Positions 23,642-32,176 of a stretch of DNA of 38,853 bases are shown here, piece by piece. Under the pieces are notes generated by a model, which worked only from the letters and a program-made list of their open reading frames with translations, was not told the DNA's origin and did no database searches. The stretch comes from Acidobacteriota bacterium (lineage in GTDB: Bacteria; Acidobacteriota; Terriglobia; Bryobacterales; Bryobacteraceae), in NCBI GenBank assembly GCA_016870995.1, contig VFZU01000051.1:1-38853 (forward strand). The letters are read 5' to 3'. Both the position numbers and the translations under genes were made by a program. Each line of letters opens with the position of its first letter. Position 1 is the stretch's first letter.

Positions 23642-26146
23642 ATGAATCGTTGGAACCCCGTGTTTCCAATTCTGGCCCTGGGCCTGATTGGAGTTTGCGC
23701 GTTGTTTTCGCAACCAGAAACAGCGAAAATCGTTGGCCCCCAGGAAGACGGCAGCGTCCTGCTGCCCACCGGCTGGAGAGTACGGCCCGCCGGCACCCAG
23801 ATCGAAACCGACACCTTCCCCATGGCCAGCGCCATGTCGCCGAACAAGAAGTTCCTGGCCGTCCTTCATGGCGGCTACAACCCACCCTCCGTTGTCCTCC
23901 TCGATCCAACCACCCTCAAACAGATTTCGAAACTCGACCTGCCCGACGCCTGGCTTGGCTTGTCCTTCTCACCCGACGGCAAGAGCCTCTACGTCGGTGG
24001 CGGCTCAAAGGCAATGGTCTACGCGATCAGCGTCGGCGCCAGTGGCGAACTCACCCGCACCGGCGATTGGAAACTCACTGAAGCCGCCCCCACCCACGAA
24101 GACTTCACAGGCGATGTCGCCGTCTCTCCCGACGGCCGCCTCCTCTACATCGCCATGCTCCACCGCAACTTCGTCGCGGTAATCAACCCCCAATCCGGCC
24201 GCGTCATCGATCGTTTTCAAACCGGCCGCCGCCCCTATCGCATCCTAGTCCATCCTGACAACAACAGTTTCTTCGTCTCGGCCATGGGCGATGCGGCCGT
24301 GCTCCACCACAAGGCTTCCGATGGCGTCATCCTCCAACGCGTCCGCGTCGGAAATCTCCCAATGGACATGGTCTGGCGCGGAGCAAAAACCCGCCTCGAA
24401 GAAGAGGACGAAAACAAACCTCAGCCCTGGGCCGCGCGCATCTTCGTCGCCTCAGCCAACACCAACTCGGTGCACGTCATTGCCGTCGCCGAATCCAAAG
24501 ACCTCAACGTCGTCGAGACAATCAACGTCTCGATGTCGCCCATGCAACCGGCCGGCTCCACGCCCAGTGCGATCGCTCTCAGCCCGGACGAAAAGAAGCT
24601 CTACGTCGTCTGCTCAGACCTCAATGCCGTCGCCGCCGTCGAGGTCGAAGGCAAGCGCTCCCTGGTCGAAGGCTTCATCCCCTCGGGCTGGTATCCCATC
24701 GCCGCCCGCTCCATGGGCGAAGATCGTTTGCTGATCTTCAACGGCCGCGGCGCTCGAAGCTTCGCCAACAGCATCAACGGCCCCAACCCCCTCAAGCGTC
24801 CCGCCCCGCTGCATCTCGGCGGCGCACCGGTCGCCTACGTTGGCCGCCTGCAACGCGGCTCCATCTCGGTCGTCACCGGCCTCGATCAGGAACGCATGCT
24901 CGCCTACACCGCTGGCGTCAAGCAGAACTCAAACTACCGCGACGAACAAACCTCCGAAAACTCCATCTCTTCGAACGTCATTCCGAAAGAAGTCGGCCAA
25001 CGCTCCCCGCTGATCGAGCATGTCATCTACATTCTCAAAGAAAACCGCACCTACGATCAGGTCCTCGGCGACCTCGGCAAAGGCAATGGAGACGCCTCGC
25101 TCACTCTCTTTGGCCGCGACATCACCCCCAACCACCACAAGCTCGCCGAAGAGTTCGTCCTGTTCGATAACTTCTACGTCAATGCCGACGTTTCCGCCGA
25201 CGGCCACAACTGGTCGACGGCCGCCATCGCCCCCGCCTACGTGCAACGCATGTGGCCCAATTCCTATGGCGGCCGCCGTAAGCACTACGACTACGAAGGC
25301 GGTGAAGTCGCCGCCAACGCCCCCGCCGGCCGCATCTGGCATAGCGCCCTCTCCGCCGGCCTGAAGGTTCGCAACTACGGCTGGTGGGGCAAGAACATCG
25401 CCAAGCCCGATAGCCCCCGTCAGATCGAAGTCATCTACGACCCCCAACTCGCCGCTCACACCGCCATGAACTACCGCGGCTTCGATCTCGAGTACCTCGA
25501 CATCGATCGCGCCAAAGTCTTCCTCGAAGACCTCAAACAGTTTGAAGCCACCGGCTCCATGCCCAACTTCATCACTCTCAAAATCGGCAACGATCACACC
25601 TCTGGCCTTTCGGCGAACAAGCTCTCGCCTCGCGCACAAGTCGCCGACAACGACATCGCCCTCGGCATGTTGGTCGAAGGAATTTCACGCTCGAAGTTCT
25701 GGTCTAAAACCGCCATCTTCGTCGTCGAAGACGACGCGCAAAACGGAGCCGATCACGTCGACTCCCACCGCTCGCCCGGCTATGTCATCAGCCCTTACAC
25801 TCGCCGCGGCATCCTCGACTCCACCATGTACAACACCACCTCCATGCTCCGCACGATGGAGTTGATCCTCGGTCTTCGCCCCATGACGGTCTACGACGCA
25901 AGCTCCACTCCCATGACCCGAGCCTTTGCCAATCAACCCAAGCTCGACCCCTACGCTGCGGTCAAAACCAACTACCCTCTCGACGAGCGCAACCCGGCCG
26001 CAGGCACTCTCGCCGCCCGCAGCGCCAAGCTCGATTTCGACGAGGCCGACGAAATTGACGACAACGAATTGAACCAGATTCTGTGGCTCGCGCTCAAGGG
26101 CTCCACGCCCCCTGCGCCAGTGCGGTCTCTTTTTGGAGGCCGTTAA
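23642..26146 (+). CDS. Secreted YncE-type beta-propeller/phosphoesterase fusion
   Basis: The 834-residue protein has an N-terminal hydrophobic signal (FPILALGLIGVCALFS). Residues about 50-420 form a YVTN/YncE beta-propeller with repeats such as SPDGKSLYVGG, SPDGRLLYIAM and SPDEKKLYVVC. From about 457 an alkaline-phosphatase-superfamily phosphoesterase domain follows, with KENRTYDQVLGD (467-472 at its core), DNFYVNADVSADGHNW and VEDDAQNGADHVDSHRSP, the last supplying likely metal-binding Asp and His. This layout is a known bifunctional YncE/alkaline-phosphatase-family type in acidobacteria. The substrate is unknown. It ends 6 bases before the GH57 gene. Confidence 0.87.
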   Translation: MNRWNPVFPILALGLIGVCALFSQPETAKIVGPQEDGSVLLPTGWRVRPAGTQIETDTFPMASAMSPNKKFLAVLHGGYNPPSVVLLDPTTLKQISKLDLPDAWLGLSFSPDGKSLYVGGGSKAMVYAISVGASGELTRTGDWKLTEAAPTHEDFTGDVAVSPDGRLLYIAMLHRNFVAVINPQSGRVIDRFQTGRRPYRILVHPDNNSFFVSAMGDAAVLHHKASDGVILQRVRVGNLPMDMVWRGAKTRLEEEDENKPQPWAARIFVASANTNSVHVIAVAESKDLNVVETINVSMSPMQPAGSTPSAIALSPDEKKLYVVCSDLNAVAAVEVEGKRSLVEGFIPSGWYPIAARSMGEDRLLIFNGRGARSFANSINGPNPLKRPAPLHLGGAPVAYVGRLQRGSISVVTGLDQERMLAYTAGVKQNSNYRDEQTSENSISSNVIPKEVGQRSPLIEHVIYILKENRTYDQVLGDLGKGNGDASLTLFGRDITPNHHKLAEEFVLFDNFYVNADVSADGHNWSTAAIAPAYVQRMWPNSYGGRRKHYDYEGGEVAANAPAGRIWHSALSAGLKVRNYGWWGKNIAKPDSPRQIEVIYDPQLAAHTAMNYRGFDLEYLDIDRAKVFLEDLKQFEATGSMPNFITLKIGNDHTSGLSANKLSPRAQVADNDIALGMLVEGISRSKFWSKTAIFVVEDDAQNGADHVDSHRSPGYVISPYTRRGILDSTMYNTTSMLRTMELILGLRPMTVYDASSTPMTRAFANQPKLDPYAAVKTNYPLDERNPAAGTLAARSAKLDFDEADEIDDNELNQILWLALKGSTPPAPVRSLFGGR

Positions 26147-26152
26147 AACCGG

Positions 26153-28246
26153 ATGCCGAAGATCTATCTGTCTTTTGTTTGGCACATGCACCAGCCCTTT
26201 TACAAGGACCTGGTGAGTGGCGAATACCGCCTGCCATGGACGCGGATGCACGCCCTCAAGGATTACTACGGGATGGTCAAAGTGCTTGAGGATTTCCCTC
26301 AAGTCCACCAGACCTTCAACCTCGTTCCATCCATGCTCGTGCAGCTCGACGAATACGCCCGCGGCGTCGCCGTCGACCCCTTCCTCCGCTGTGCCAACAA
26401 AGATACAGGCAGTTTGTCTGACGAAGAGCGTGAGTTCATCCTGCGCTACTTCTTCCAGGCCAACGTGCAGAAGATGATCTACCGCTATCCGCGCTATGCC
26501 GAGCTGTACGAAGCCTTCCTCGCCGCCGACGAGAATCCCCAGCGCGCGATGCGCACCTTCAACAACGCGGCCATCCGCGACCTCCAGGTGCTCTCTCAGC
26601 TCGCCTGGTTCGACGAAGAATTTCTCGAGAATGATCCCGTCATCCGCCAGCTCGTCGAGCAGGCCCGCGATTACTCCGCGCAAGACCAGGCCCAACTGGC
26701 CGCAAAGCAACTCGAGAAGCTCGGCATGGTGGCCGGCGTCTATCGCGAATTCGCCGCCAAACAGCAAATCGAAATCTCCGCCACACCCTTCTACCACCCC
26801 ATCCTTCCTCTCGTCTGCGACACACAGATTGCAGAAACTGCGCACCCCTACGTCCCGCTGCCGCCTCGCTTCCAGTACCCCGGCGACGCTCGCATCCAAC
26901 TGGAACGCGCCCGCGATTACATGACGAAGGAATTCGGCGCCGCCCCTGCGGGCCTTTGGCCCAGCGAAGGTTCCGTCTCCGATGAGGCCCTTTCTCTCGC
27001 CGCCGACACTGGCTTCAAATGGTTCGCCACCGACAATGGCGTTCTCGCTCGTACCATCCATCATCCCGGCACGCCTGAGGTCACCTACCGCCCCTACCTC
27101 TGGCATAGAGACGGCCGCCGGATGCATGGCCTCTTCCGCGACCACACCCTCAGTGACCTCATCGGCTTCGTCTACTCGCGCATGGGTGCAAAGCAAGCAG
27201 CCGATCATTTCCTCAACTCCATTCGCGCCAACTGCGCCCCGATCCTCAAGTCCGGTCGCGATGCACTGGTCCCTGTCATCCTCGATGGCGAGAACGCTTG
27301 GGAGTACTTCGATCTCTCGGGCCGCCCCTTCCTGCGCGAGCTTTACAGCCGCATCTCGAACGACCCCAACATGGAGGCCCTCACCGTATCCGAGGGCATC
27401 GCAAAGGTACCCGCCGAGAAGATCGATCACATCTTCCCCGCCTCCTGGATCAACTCCAACTTCGACATCTGGATCGGTGCCGAAGAAGACAACAAAGCCT
27501 GGGAATACCTGCTCCGCGCGCGCGAAACTTACGACCGCGTCAAGGACAGCGTCCGCCCCGAACAGCGCGAGCTCGCCTTTGAAGAACTCCTCATCGCCGA
27601 AGGCAGCGACTGGAACTGGTGGTACGGCCCCGAGCACTCATCAGCTAACCGTCCAGACTTCGACCGCCTCTATCGCGAGCACCTCGCCAACGTCTACCGG
27701 GCTCTCGAATTGAATCCGCCCGAAGAGCTCTCCAGGCCCATCCTCCGCGTCGACGTCAAGGCGAATCATCACACCCCGCGCGGCCCCATCCAACCAAAGA
27801 TCGACGGTGAAGTCTCCAGCTACTTCGAGTGGATGGGCGCCGGCACCTATTCGATCGACCAGCGCCAGGGAGCCATGCACGGCCAGCGCTTCCTGATTCA
27901 GGAACTCCATTACGGCTCCGACGGAGCTTGGCTGTTTCTGCGTATTGATTTCGTCAAGGGCTCAGACGAGACGCTCCGCGCCGCGGAGCTGCGCCTGCAG
28001 TTTCACGACACAGAGGTCACCGTCCCCCTCTCAGCCAGCTTTGAATCGGCCCCTCATGATTCCCGCCACATCCAGGCAAGCTTCGGCCACATCTTCGAGA
28101 TGCGCATCTCCCAGCGCTCCCTTGGCGCAGCGACACCGATCAGGTTCCAGGTCTCTGTTTGGAAGGCCGGCCTCCCCCTCGACGCCCTCCCACAACAAGG
28201 CACTCTCGAACTCCAAAGCCACGACCTCAACGAGTGGCTCGGCTAG
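26153..28246 (+). CDS. Glycoside hydrolase family 57 protein
   Basis: The 697-residue protein starts IYLSFVWHMHQPFYKD, the typical GH57 opening with its substrate-binding HMHQP. The catalytic nucleophile is Glu272 in GLWPSEGSVSDE and the acid/base is probably Asp378 in VILDGENAWEYF, in a (beta/alpha)7 barrel. A C-terminal beta-rich domain of about 130 residues follows. GH57 members act on alpha-glucans (amylase, branching enzyme, 4-alpha-glucanotransferase); which activity applies here cannot be told. No signal peptide is present, so it acts in the cytosol. It is probably co-transcribed with the preceding fusion gene. Confidence 0.92.
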   Translation: MPKIYLSFVWHMHQPFYKDLVSGEYRLPWTRMHALKDYYGMVKVLEDFPQVHQTFNLVPSMLVQLDEYARGVAVDPFLRCANKDTGSLSDEEREFILRYFFQANVQKMIYRYPRYAELYEAFLAADENPQRAMRTFNNAAIRDLQVLSQLAWFDEEFLENDPVIRQLVEQARDYSAQDQAQLAAKQLEKLGMVAGVYREFAAKQQIEISATPFYHPILPLVCDTQIAETAHPYVPLPPRFQYPGDARIQLERARDYMTKEFGAAPAGLWPSEGSVSDEALSLAADTGFKWFATDNGVLARTIHHPGTPEVTYRPYLWHRDGRRMHGLFRDHTLSDLIGFVYSRMGAKQAADHFLNSIRANCAPILKSGRDALVPVILDGENAWEYFDLSGRPFLRELYSRISNDPNMEALTVSEGIAKVPAEKIDHIFPASWINSNFDIWIGAEEDNKAWEYLLRARETYDRVKDSVRPEQRELAFEELLIAEGSDWNWWYGPEHSSANRPDFDRLYREHLANVYRALELNPPEELSRPILRVDVKANHHTPRGPIQPKIDGEVSSYFEWMGAGTYSIDQRQGAMHGQRFLIQELHYGSDGAWLFLRIDFVKGSDETLRAAELRLQFHDTEVTVPLSASFESAPHDSRHIQASFGHIFEMRISQRSLGAATPIRFQVSVWKAGLPLDALPQQGTLELQSHDLNEWLG

Positions 28247-28265
28247 CGTGTACTTTGCGCGATCC

Positions 28266-28283
28266 TGTGTACAGGTGAACACA
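28266..28283. promoter_or_regulatory. Operator-like palindrome of the toxin-antitoxin operon
   Basis: TGTGTACAGGTGAACACA is an 18-bp imperfect palindrome with 7 of 9 positions symmetric, ending 1 base before the antitoxin ATG. A further GTGTAC lies at 28248-28253, 19 bases upstream of the same hexamer in the palindrome, suggesting a second half-site. Ribbon-helix-helix antitoxins usually repress their own operon by binding such sites. Confidence 0.5.
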
Positions 28284-28284
28284 A

Positions 28285-28545
28285 ATGAGCACAGAAACCC
28301 TGACCATCCGCATCGATTCCGAAACCAAGCAAAAACTCGACCGCCTCGCCCAACAAACTAGCCGCACCAAGTCCTTCCTTGCGGCCGAGGCGATCACTGA
28401 ATTCGTAAACATGCAGTCTTGGCAAATTGGCCAGGTGCTGATTGGAATTGCAGATTGCGATTCCGGCCGCGTCGTTCCCCACGAGCAGGTTGAACAGTGG
28501 ATGAAGCGTTGGGGCAAGAAAAAGGAGTTGCCTCCTCCGCGATGA
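28285..28545 (+). CDS. Ribbon-helix-helix antitoxin (CopG/ParD-like)
   Basis: The 86-residue protein begins TETLTIRIDSETKQKLDRLA, the beta strand and first helix of a ribbon-helix-helix DNA-binding domain, with SRTKSFLAAEAITEFV as the second helix. The C-terminal part should wrap the toxin. Its stop overlaps the toxin start (ATGA), giving translational coupling. An operator-like palindrome abuts the start codon. Almost no leader separates the palindrome from the ATG, so translation may be leaderless. Confidence 0.85.
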   Translation: MSTETLTIRIDSETKQKLDRLAQQTSRTKSFLAAEAITEFVNMQSWQIGQVLIGIADCDSGRVVPHEQVEQWMKRWGKKKELPPPR

Positions 28546-28832
28546 AGATCGTTTGGACGGACCAGGCATTAGCCAACCTGATTTCCATTCGCGAATATAT
28601 CGCCGAAGGTTCCGAGCAGAATGCGATTGTTGTTTCCGAACGCATCCTAGAATGTGTGCGGCCATTGGCGACCCAGCCAGAAATCGGTCGGCGTGGAGAA
28701 GTACCTGGAACGAGACAGCTGGTTGTACCTCGCACCCCCTACGTGATTGTGTATCGAATTCGAGAAGGGGGTCTTCGCTTATTGGCTGTTTTGCACGGCC
28801 GACAACAAGGGCCAGAATCATTCGAGAACTAA
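28542..28832 (+). CDS. RelE/ParE-type toxin
   Basis: From the ATG at 28542 the protein has 96 residues, starting MKIVWTDQALANLISIREYI, the usual RelE/ParE-superfamily start. The middle has LATQPEIGRRGEVPGTRQLVV and the end has YVIVYRIREGGLRLLAVLHG, the conserved last strands, followed by RQQGP. ParE-like members inhibit DNA gyrase and RelE-like members cleave mRNA on the ribosome; the C-terminal pattern and the RHH antitoxin favour ParE-like, but this is inference. The longer frame from 28497 lies inside the antitoxin and is rejected. Confidence 0.86.
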   Translation: MKIVWTDQALANLISIREYIAEGSEQNAIVVSERILECVRPLATQPEIGRRGEVPGTRQLVVPRTPYVIVYRIREGGLRLLAVLHGRQQGPESFEN

Positions 28833-28838
28833 AACAAA

Positions 28839-28866
28839 AAAGCCCACCACTCTCGTGGCGGGCTTT
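28839..28866. terminator. Bidirectional intrinsic terminator
   Basis: GCCC-A-CCAC, loop TCTC, GTGG-C-GGGC form a strong hairpin extended by A-T pairs. On the minus strand it is followed by a run of six T, ending the TonB-dependent receptor transcript; on the plus strand by TTTCCTC, ending the toxin-antitoxin transcript. It lies in the only gap between these convergent genes. Confidence 0.85.
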
Positions 28867-28887
28867 CCTCATTACTACCGCTCGCGC

Positions 28888-31800
28888 TTAGAACTGATAC
28901 CGAAGCAGCAGAACAACACGCCGTCCACCACCATTGGTGTTCCATTGATTCAGGAACGCCGCGGAGCTAAACGTCGCATTCGGAATCCCGAAGTCTCGCG
29001 AGTTCGCCAGGTTGTAAAACTCAGCGCGCAAGTTCATCGAATGACCTTCCACCGGGATGCGGATTTTCTTGTTCAACACGAGGTCGACGTTCGCGATGCC
29101 GTCAGCGCGCATCACGTTGCGACCCGCATTGCCGATCGGGTTGGCAGCACTCAAGGGGCTGTACAGCGTCGAACGGACCGCAAACAGCTGTTCCACCTTC
29201 TGCCTTGAGATGTCCAGCGAAGTCGCGACATTCGGACGCAACGCGTTGCCGATCAACGCATCGATGCCCGACAGGCGGAAGCCAGGGTCATTACCCGCCA
29301 GCGGCGAGAACGGCGCACCCGACTGGAAGGTCAGGAAGCCGCCCAACTGCCAGCCACCGATCACGTGGCTGATCGGCTTCTTCTCATCACGTCCAACCGG
29401 AACTTCCCAGATCCCGTTGATCGAGAAGCGGTGCGGACGATCGTAAGTCGAGCGCCCTCGATCCCCACGACGGTTGAAGCTGTCCTGAGCCAGGGCAACC
29501 TCTCCGGCGACCGAAGCGTTAAAGATCTCGCTTTGATCGTCGATGAAAGTCGACCAGGTGTAGTGAGCCGAAAACTGATAGCCCTTCGAGAAACGCTTCT
29601 CAAGCGAAGTCTGCATCGAGTGATAAATCGAGCTGCCCGTATTGGCCCGCAGCCGGAGCACACCGCGCGTGTTATCCACACGCTGCGTGCCATTCGAACC
29701 AGGGATGGTCGGGTTGCCGTCAACGCTCTGGAACAAAGCCGTACCCTTCGTCGCGATATAGCCAACGTTCATTGCGTACCCGCCAGGCAGTTCACGCTGA
29801 ATCTGGGTGCTGAACTGTTCCGCATACGGCGACCGGAAGGTGTCGTTCACCAGCGTCCTCGGGATGTTCATCAGGTTCGCGGGCAGGGGGGCCGAATTGC
29901 CGCGCCGGATGCCGTCGATCGTCGCAAATGCGTTCGGCGAGCGCGCCGGCCGCTGCAGCACGTAAGTGAACGGCCAGGCCGAATAGATGTTCAGAAGGAT
30001 GTTGTTGAACGCGAAGTCATAGGTTCGCGAATAGCCTCCACGCAACACCGTCTTGTTATCGCCAAGCAGGCCACCCAGTGGGCCGCCGAACTTGCCGAAG
30101 CGATAGTTGAAGCCAAGGCGAGGCGCGAAATTGTTCGTATCCCGCTTCGGTCCCTTGTCGATCAAATAGCCAGGGTTGTTATTGTTCGCCGCCACAATCC
30201 GCTTGTTCTCGCTATCAAGCCAGCTAAACGGATTACCGGGAATCTCGTAGCGCAGACCATAGGTCAGCGTCAGGTTCCGCTTCACGCGCCATTCGTCCTG
30301 AATGAAGAAGAAGTTGTCGTAGTAGCGGTAGAACTGCCAGTTACGCAGCCCAGGCTGCAACTGATTGATCGCCTGCACCTGAGCAATGTCGTCCACGAAA
30401 TCCTGCAGGTTGTTGTACTGCAGACGGCCACGCAACGTGGGGTTGAATTCCGAGAACTGCTCAACGCGCCGCAGGTCGATTCCAGCCTTCAGTGAGTGGC
30501 TGCCAAAGATCCATCCAAAGTTATTCGCAATCTGATAGGTGTTCGTCACCTGCGCCTGCGGCAGGTTCACGCCAAGCCCAATCGCCGTCCGGCTGTCCGC
30601 CGCGTTAAAGCCCGCCAGGCCAAGCTGGTTGATTTCAATGCTCGGAATGTTCTGCGAATTCAGATCCGATGCCGTCGTTTGGTTGGCTTGCCGCTGCAGG
30701 TTCACCCGCAGTTCATTGAACTTCGTCGCCGACAGGGTGCTGGTCAGCACGCCATTGTAAGCTTGGCGGCGAGCCGGCACCAACGACGTCAGTCCTGCCG
30801 GTACGGCCTGTCCAGAGATCGTCACGCGGTCGTCGTACAGCACACGTCCCATCAGGTTATGCTTCTCGGTCAGACGGTGATCAATGCGACCACTCCACTG
30901 CCAGGTGTCCTGCTTGTTCGGCGCTGCGCCAGAGAGCGTACCCACCGGCACCACCACTTGACGCCCATCCGCATTCACTGTGAAAGACTGGCCAGTCGCC
31001 TGCTGGGCAGCGGGCAAAAAGGTCAACAATGCATTCACCTGCGGGCGACCCGCTGCGATCGATTGCAGCGCTGTGCGCCCTTCTGCGGTCGGTGCGCCAG
31101 TGATCGCCGTGCCTGAAGCAAATCGACGATCCGTCCAGCGCAGCAAGCTGCCGAAGAAGAACGTGCGGTCCTTCACGATCTTGCCGCCGAACGTGCCACC
31201 AAACTGGTTCTCAACGCGCCACGGCGCCCTCGGGAACGTCCGCTCGTCAAGGTTGGTTCTGCTGTTCAGCTTGTTGCCGTTGTAAGACCAGTAAGCCGTC
31301 CCGTGATATTGATTGGTCCCGCCCTTGGTGATGATGTTCACCACAGATCCTGCCGCACGGCTATACTCAGGCAGAAACTGATTCGTGATCAGCCGGAATT
31401 CCGCCACTACATCGGGATTATTGATTTCTTGAACAAGGCCAGACACCGACGCGTTGTTCGAATCCGCTCCATCGATCATGAAGTTGTTCGAGCGCGTCCG
31501 CATCCCGTTCACCGAAAAACTGGTGCCACCTGCTGCGAAGTTCGAGTTCCCGCTCGACAACTGGCTCACACCCGGCGCCTGCAGCGCAATGTTCAGGATA
31601 TTGCGGTTCGGTGCCAAAGGCAATTCCGCAATCCGCTTGGCATCGATATTGAATCCAACTTCGGCATTCGTTGTATTGATCAGCGGCGCTTCGGTCGAAA
31701 CGCTGATCACTTCGGTCGCCGTCGCCACTTGCAGCGTCACATTCAGTTCCGCTTGCTGGTTCAGCCTCAACGTAATCGGCCGGCGGACATACTTACCAAA

Positions 31801-32055
31801 GCCCGCCTTCTCGGCTACCAGTTCATATTCGCCAGGGGGCAACAACGGAATGCGGTAGCTTCCTGCGGCATTCGACGCGGTCGTGTAGGTCAGATTGGTC
31901 GCGATATTCCGCGCGGTGAGTTTCGTCTCGGAGACGATCGCGTTGCTCGCGTCGGTCACTAGGCCCAACATTTCTGAGGTGGTTTGCGCTGATGCAAAAG
32001 TCGCAGTCAGTGCCAGGAGAGAAAGCGGAAGAGAGATCCGTCTCATCAATTTCAT
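28888..32055 (-). CDS. TonB-dependent receptor, Oar-like with carboxypeptidase-regulatory domain
   Basis: The 1055-residue protein has a signal peptide (SLPLSLLALTATFASAQ), an N-terminal carboxypeptidase-regulatory-like beta sandwich (about 25-105, GLVTDASNAIVSETKLTARN ... LPPGEYELVAEKAGF), a plug domain (about 115-250, SVNGMRTRSNNFMIDGADSN, AGSVVNIITKGGTNQYHG) and a long beta barrel ending in the aromatic residue of VVLLLRYQF. This is the large Oar-like receptor class abundant in acidobacteria, probably importing oligosaccharides or peptides. No TonB, ExbBD or plug-specific partner gene is nearby. A second in-frame ATG three codons later is a possible start. It is single-gene and ends at the terminator at 28839-28866. 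Confidence 0.93.
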   Translation of the reverse strand: MKLMRRISLPLSLLALTATFASAQTTSEMLGLVTDASNAIVSETKLTARNIATNLTYTTASNAAGSYRIPLLPPGEYELVAEKAGFGKYVRRPITLRLNQQAELNVTLQVATATEVISVSTEAPLINTTNAEVGFNIDAKRIAELPLAPNRNILNIALQAPGVSQLSSGNSNFAAGGTSFSVNGMRTRSNNFMIDGADSNNASVSGLVQEINNPDVVAEFRLITNQFLPEYSRAAGSVVNIITKGGTNQYHGTAYWSYNGNKLNSRTNLDERTFPRAPWRVENQFGGTFGGKIVKDRTFFFGSLLRWTDRRFASGTAITGAPTAEGRTALQSIAAGRPQVNALLTFLPAAQQATGQSFTVNADGRQVVVPVGTLSGAAPNKQDTWQWSGRIDHRLTEKHNLMGRVLYDDRVTISGQAVPAGLTSLVPARRQAYNGVLTSTLSATKFNELRVNLQRQANQTTASDLNSQNIPSIEINQLGLAGFNAADSRTAIGLGVNLPQAQVTNTYQIANNFGWIFGSHSLKAGIDLRRVEQFSEFNPTLRGRLQYNNLQDFVDDIAQVQAINQLQPGLRNWQFYRYYDNFFFIQDEWRVKRNLTLTYGLRYEIPGNPFSWLDSENKRIVAANNNNPGYLIDKGPKRDTNNFAPRLGFNYRFGKFGGPLGGLLGDNKTVLRGGYSRTYDFAFNNILLNIYSAWPFTYVLQRPARSPNAFATIDGIRRGNSAPLPANLMNIPRTLVNDTFRSPYAEQFSTQIQRELPGGYAMNVGYIATKGTALFQSVDGNPTIPGSNGTQRVDNTRGVLRLRANTGSSIYHSMQTSLEKRFSKGYQFSAHYTWSTFIDDQSEIFNASVAGEVALAQDSFNRRGDRGRSTYDRPHRFSINGIWEVPVGRDEKKPISHVIGGWQLGGFLTFQSGAPFSPLAGNDPGFRLSGIDALIGNALRPNVATSLDISRQKVEQLFAVRSTLYSPLSAANPIGNAGRNVMRADGIANVDLVLNKKIRIPVEGHSMNLRAEFYNLANSRDFGIPNATFSSAAFLNQWNTNGGGRRVVLLLRYQF

Positions 32056-32164
32056 GTGCTACGTCCCAAGTGCTGATTGGCATTGGCCCAATTCGAGGTA
32101 CGAGAGGGCTCTGATATCAATTTGAGGGACAACCCATCCACCGGGATAGACGATTAGTCAAACG

Positions 32165-32176
32165 TTAATATATTAA
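32165..32176. other. AT-only perfect palindrome near the receptor promoter region
   Basis: TTAATATATTAA is a perfect 12-bp palindrome that overlaps the hemG stop codon and lies about 110 bases upstream of the TonB-dependent receptor start. TTGACT on the minus strand (32161 to 32156) lies directly beside it and could be a -35 box, but I find no good -10 at the right distance. Its role is open. Confidence 0.3.

Noticed and set aside
22865-23869. 334-codon frame antisense to nadE
   Set aside because: No domain or signal; nadE on the other strand is complete, with glutaminase triad and SGGIDSS.
25685-27637. 650-codon open frame antisense to the phosphoesterase and GH57 genes
   Set aside because: Composition is the V/E/G/D/A pattern of antisense shadows, and the sense strand carries complete GH57 catalytic motifs.
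28266-28283. CRISPR-like or phage attachment repeat
   Set aside because: Single short palindrome next to an antitoxin start; operator is the simpler reading. No CRISPR array, integrase or phage gene was seen anywhere in the window.
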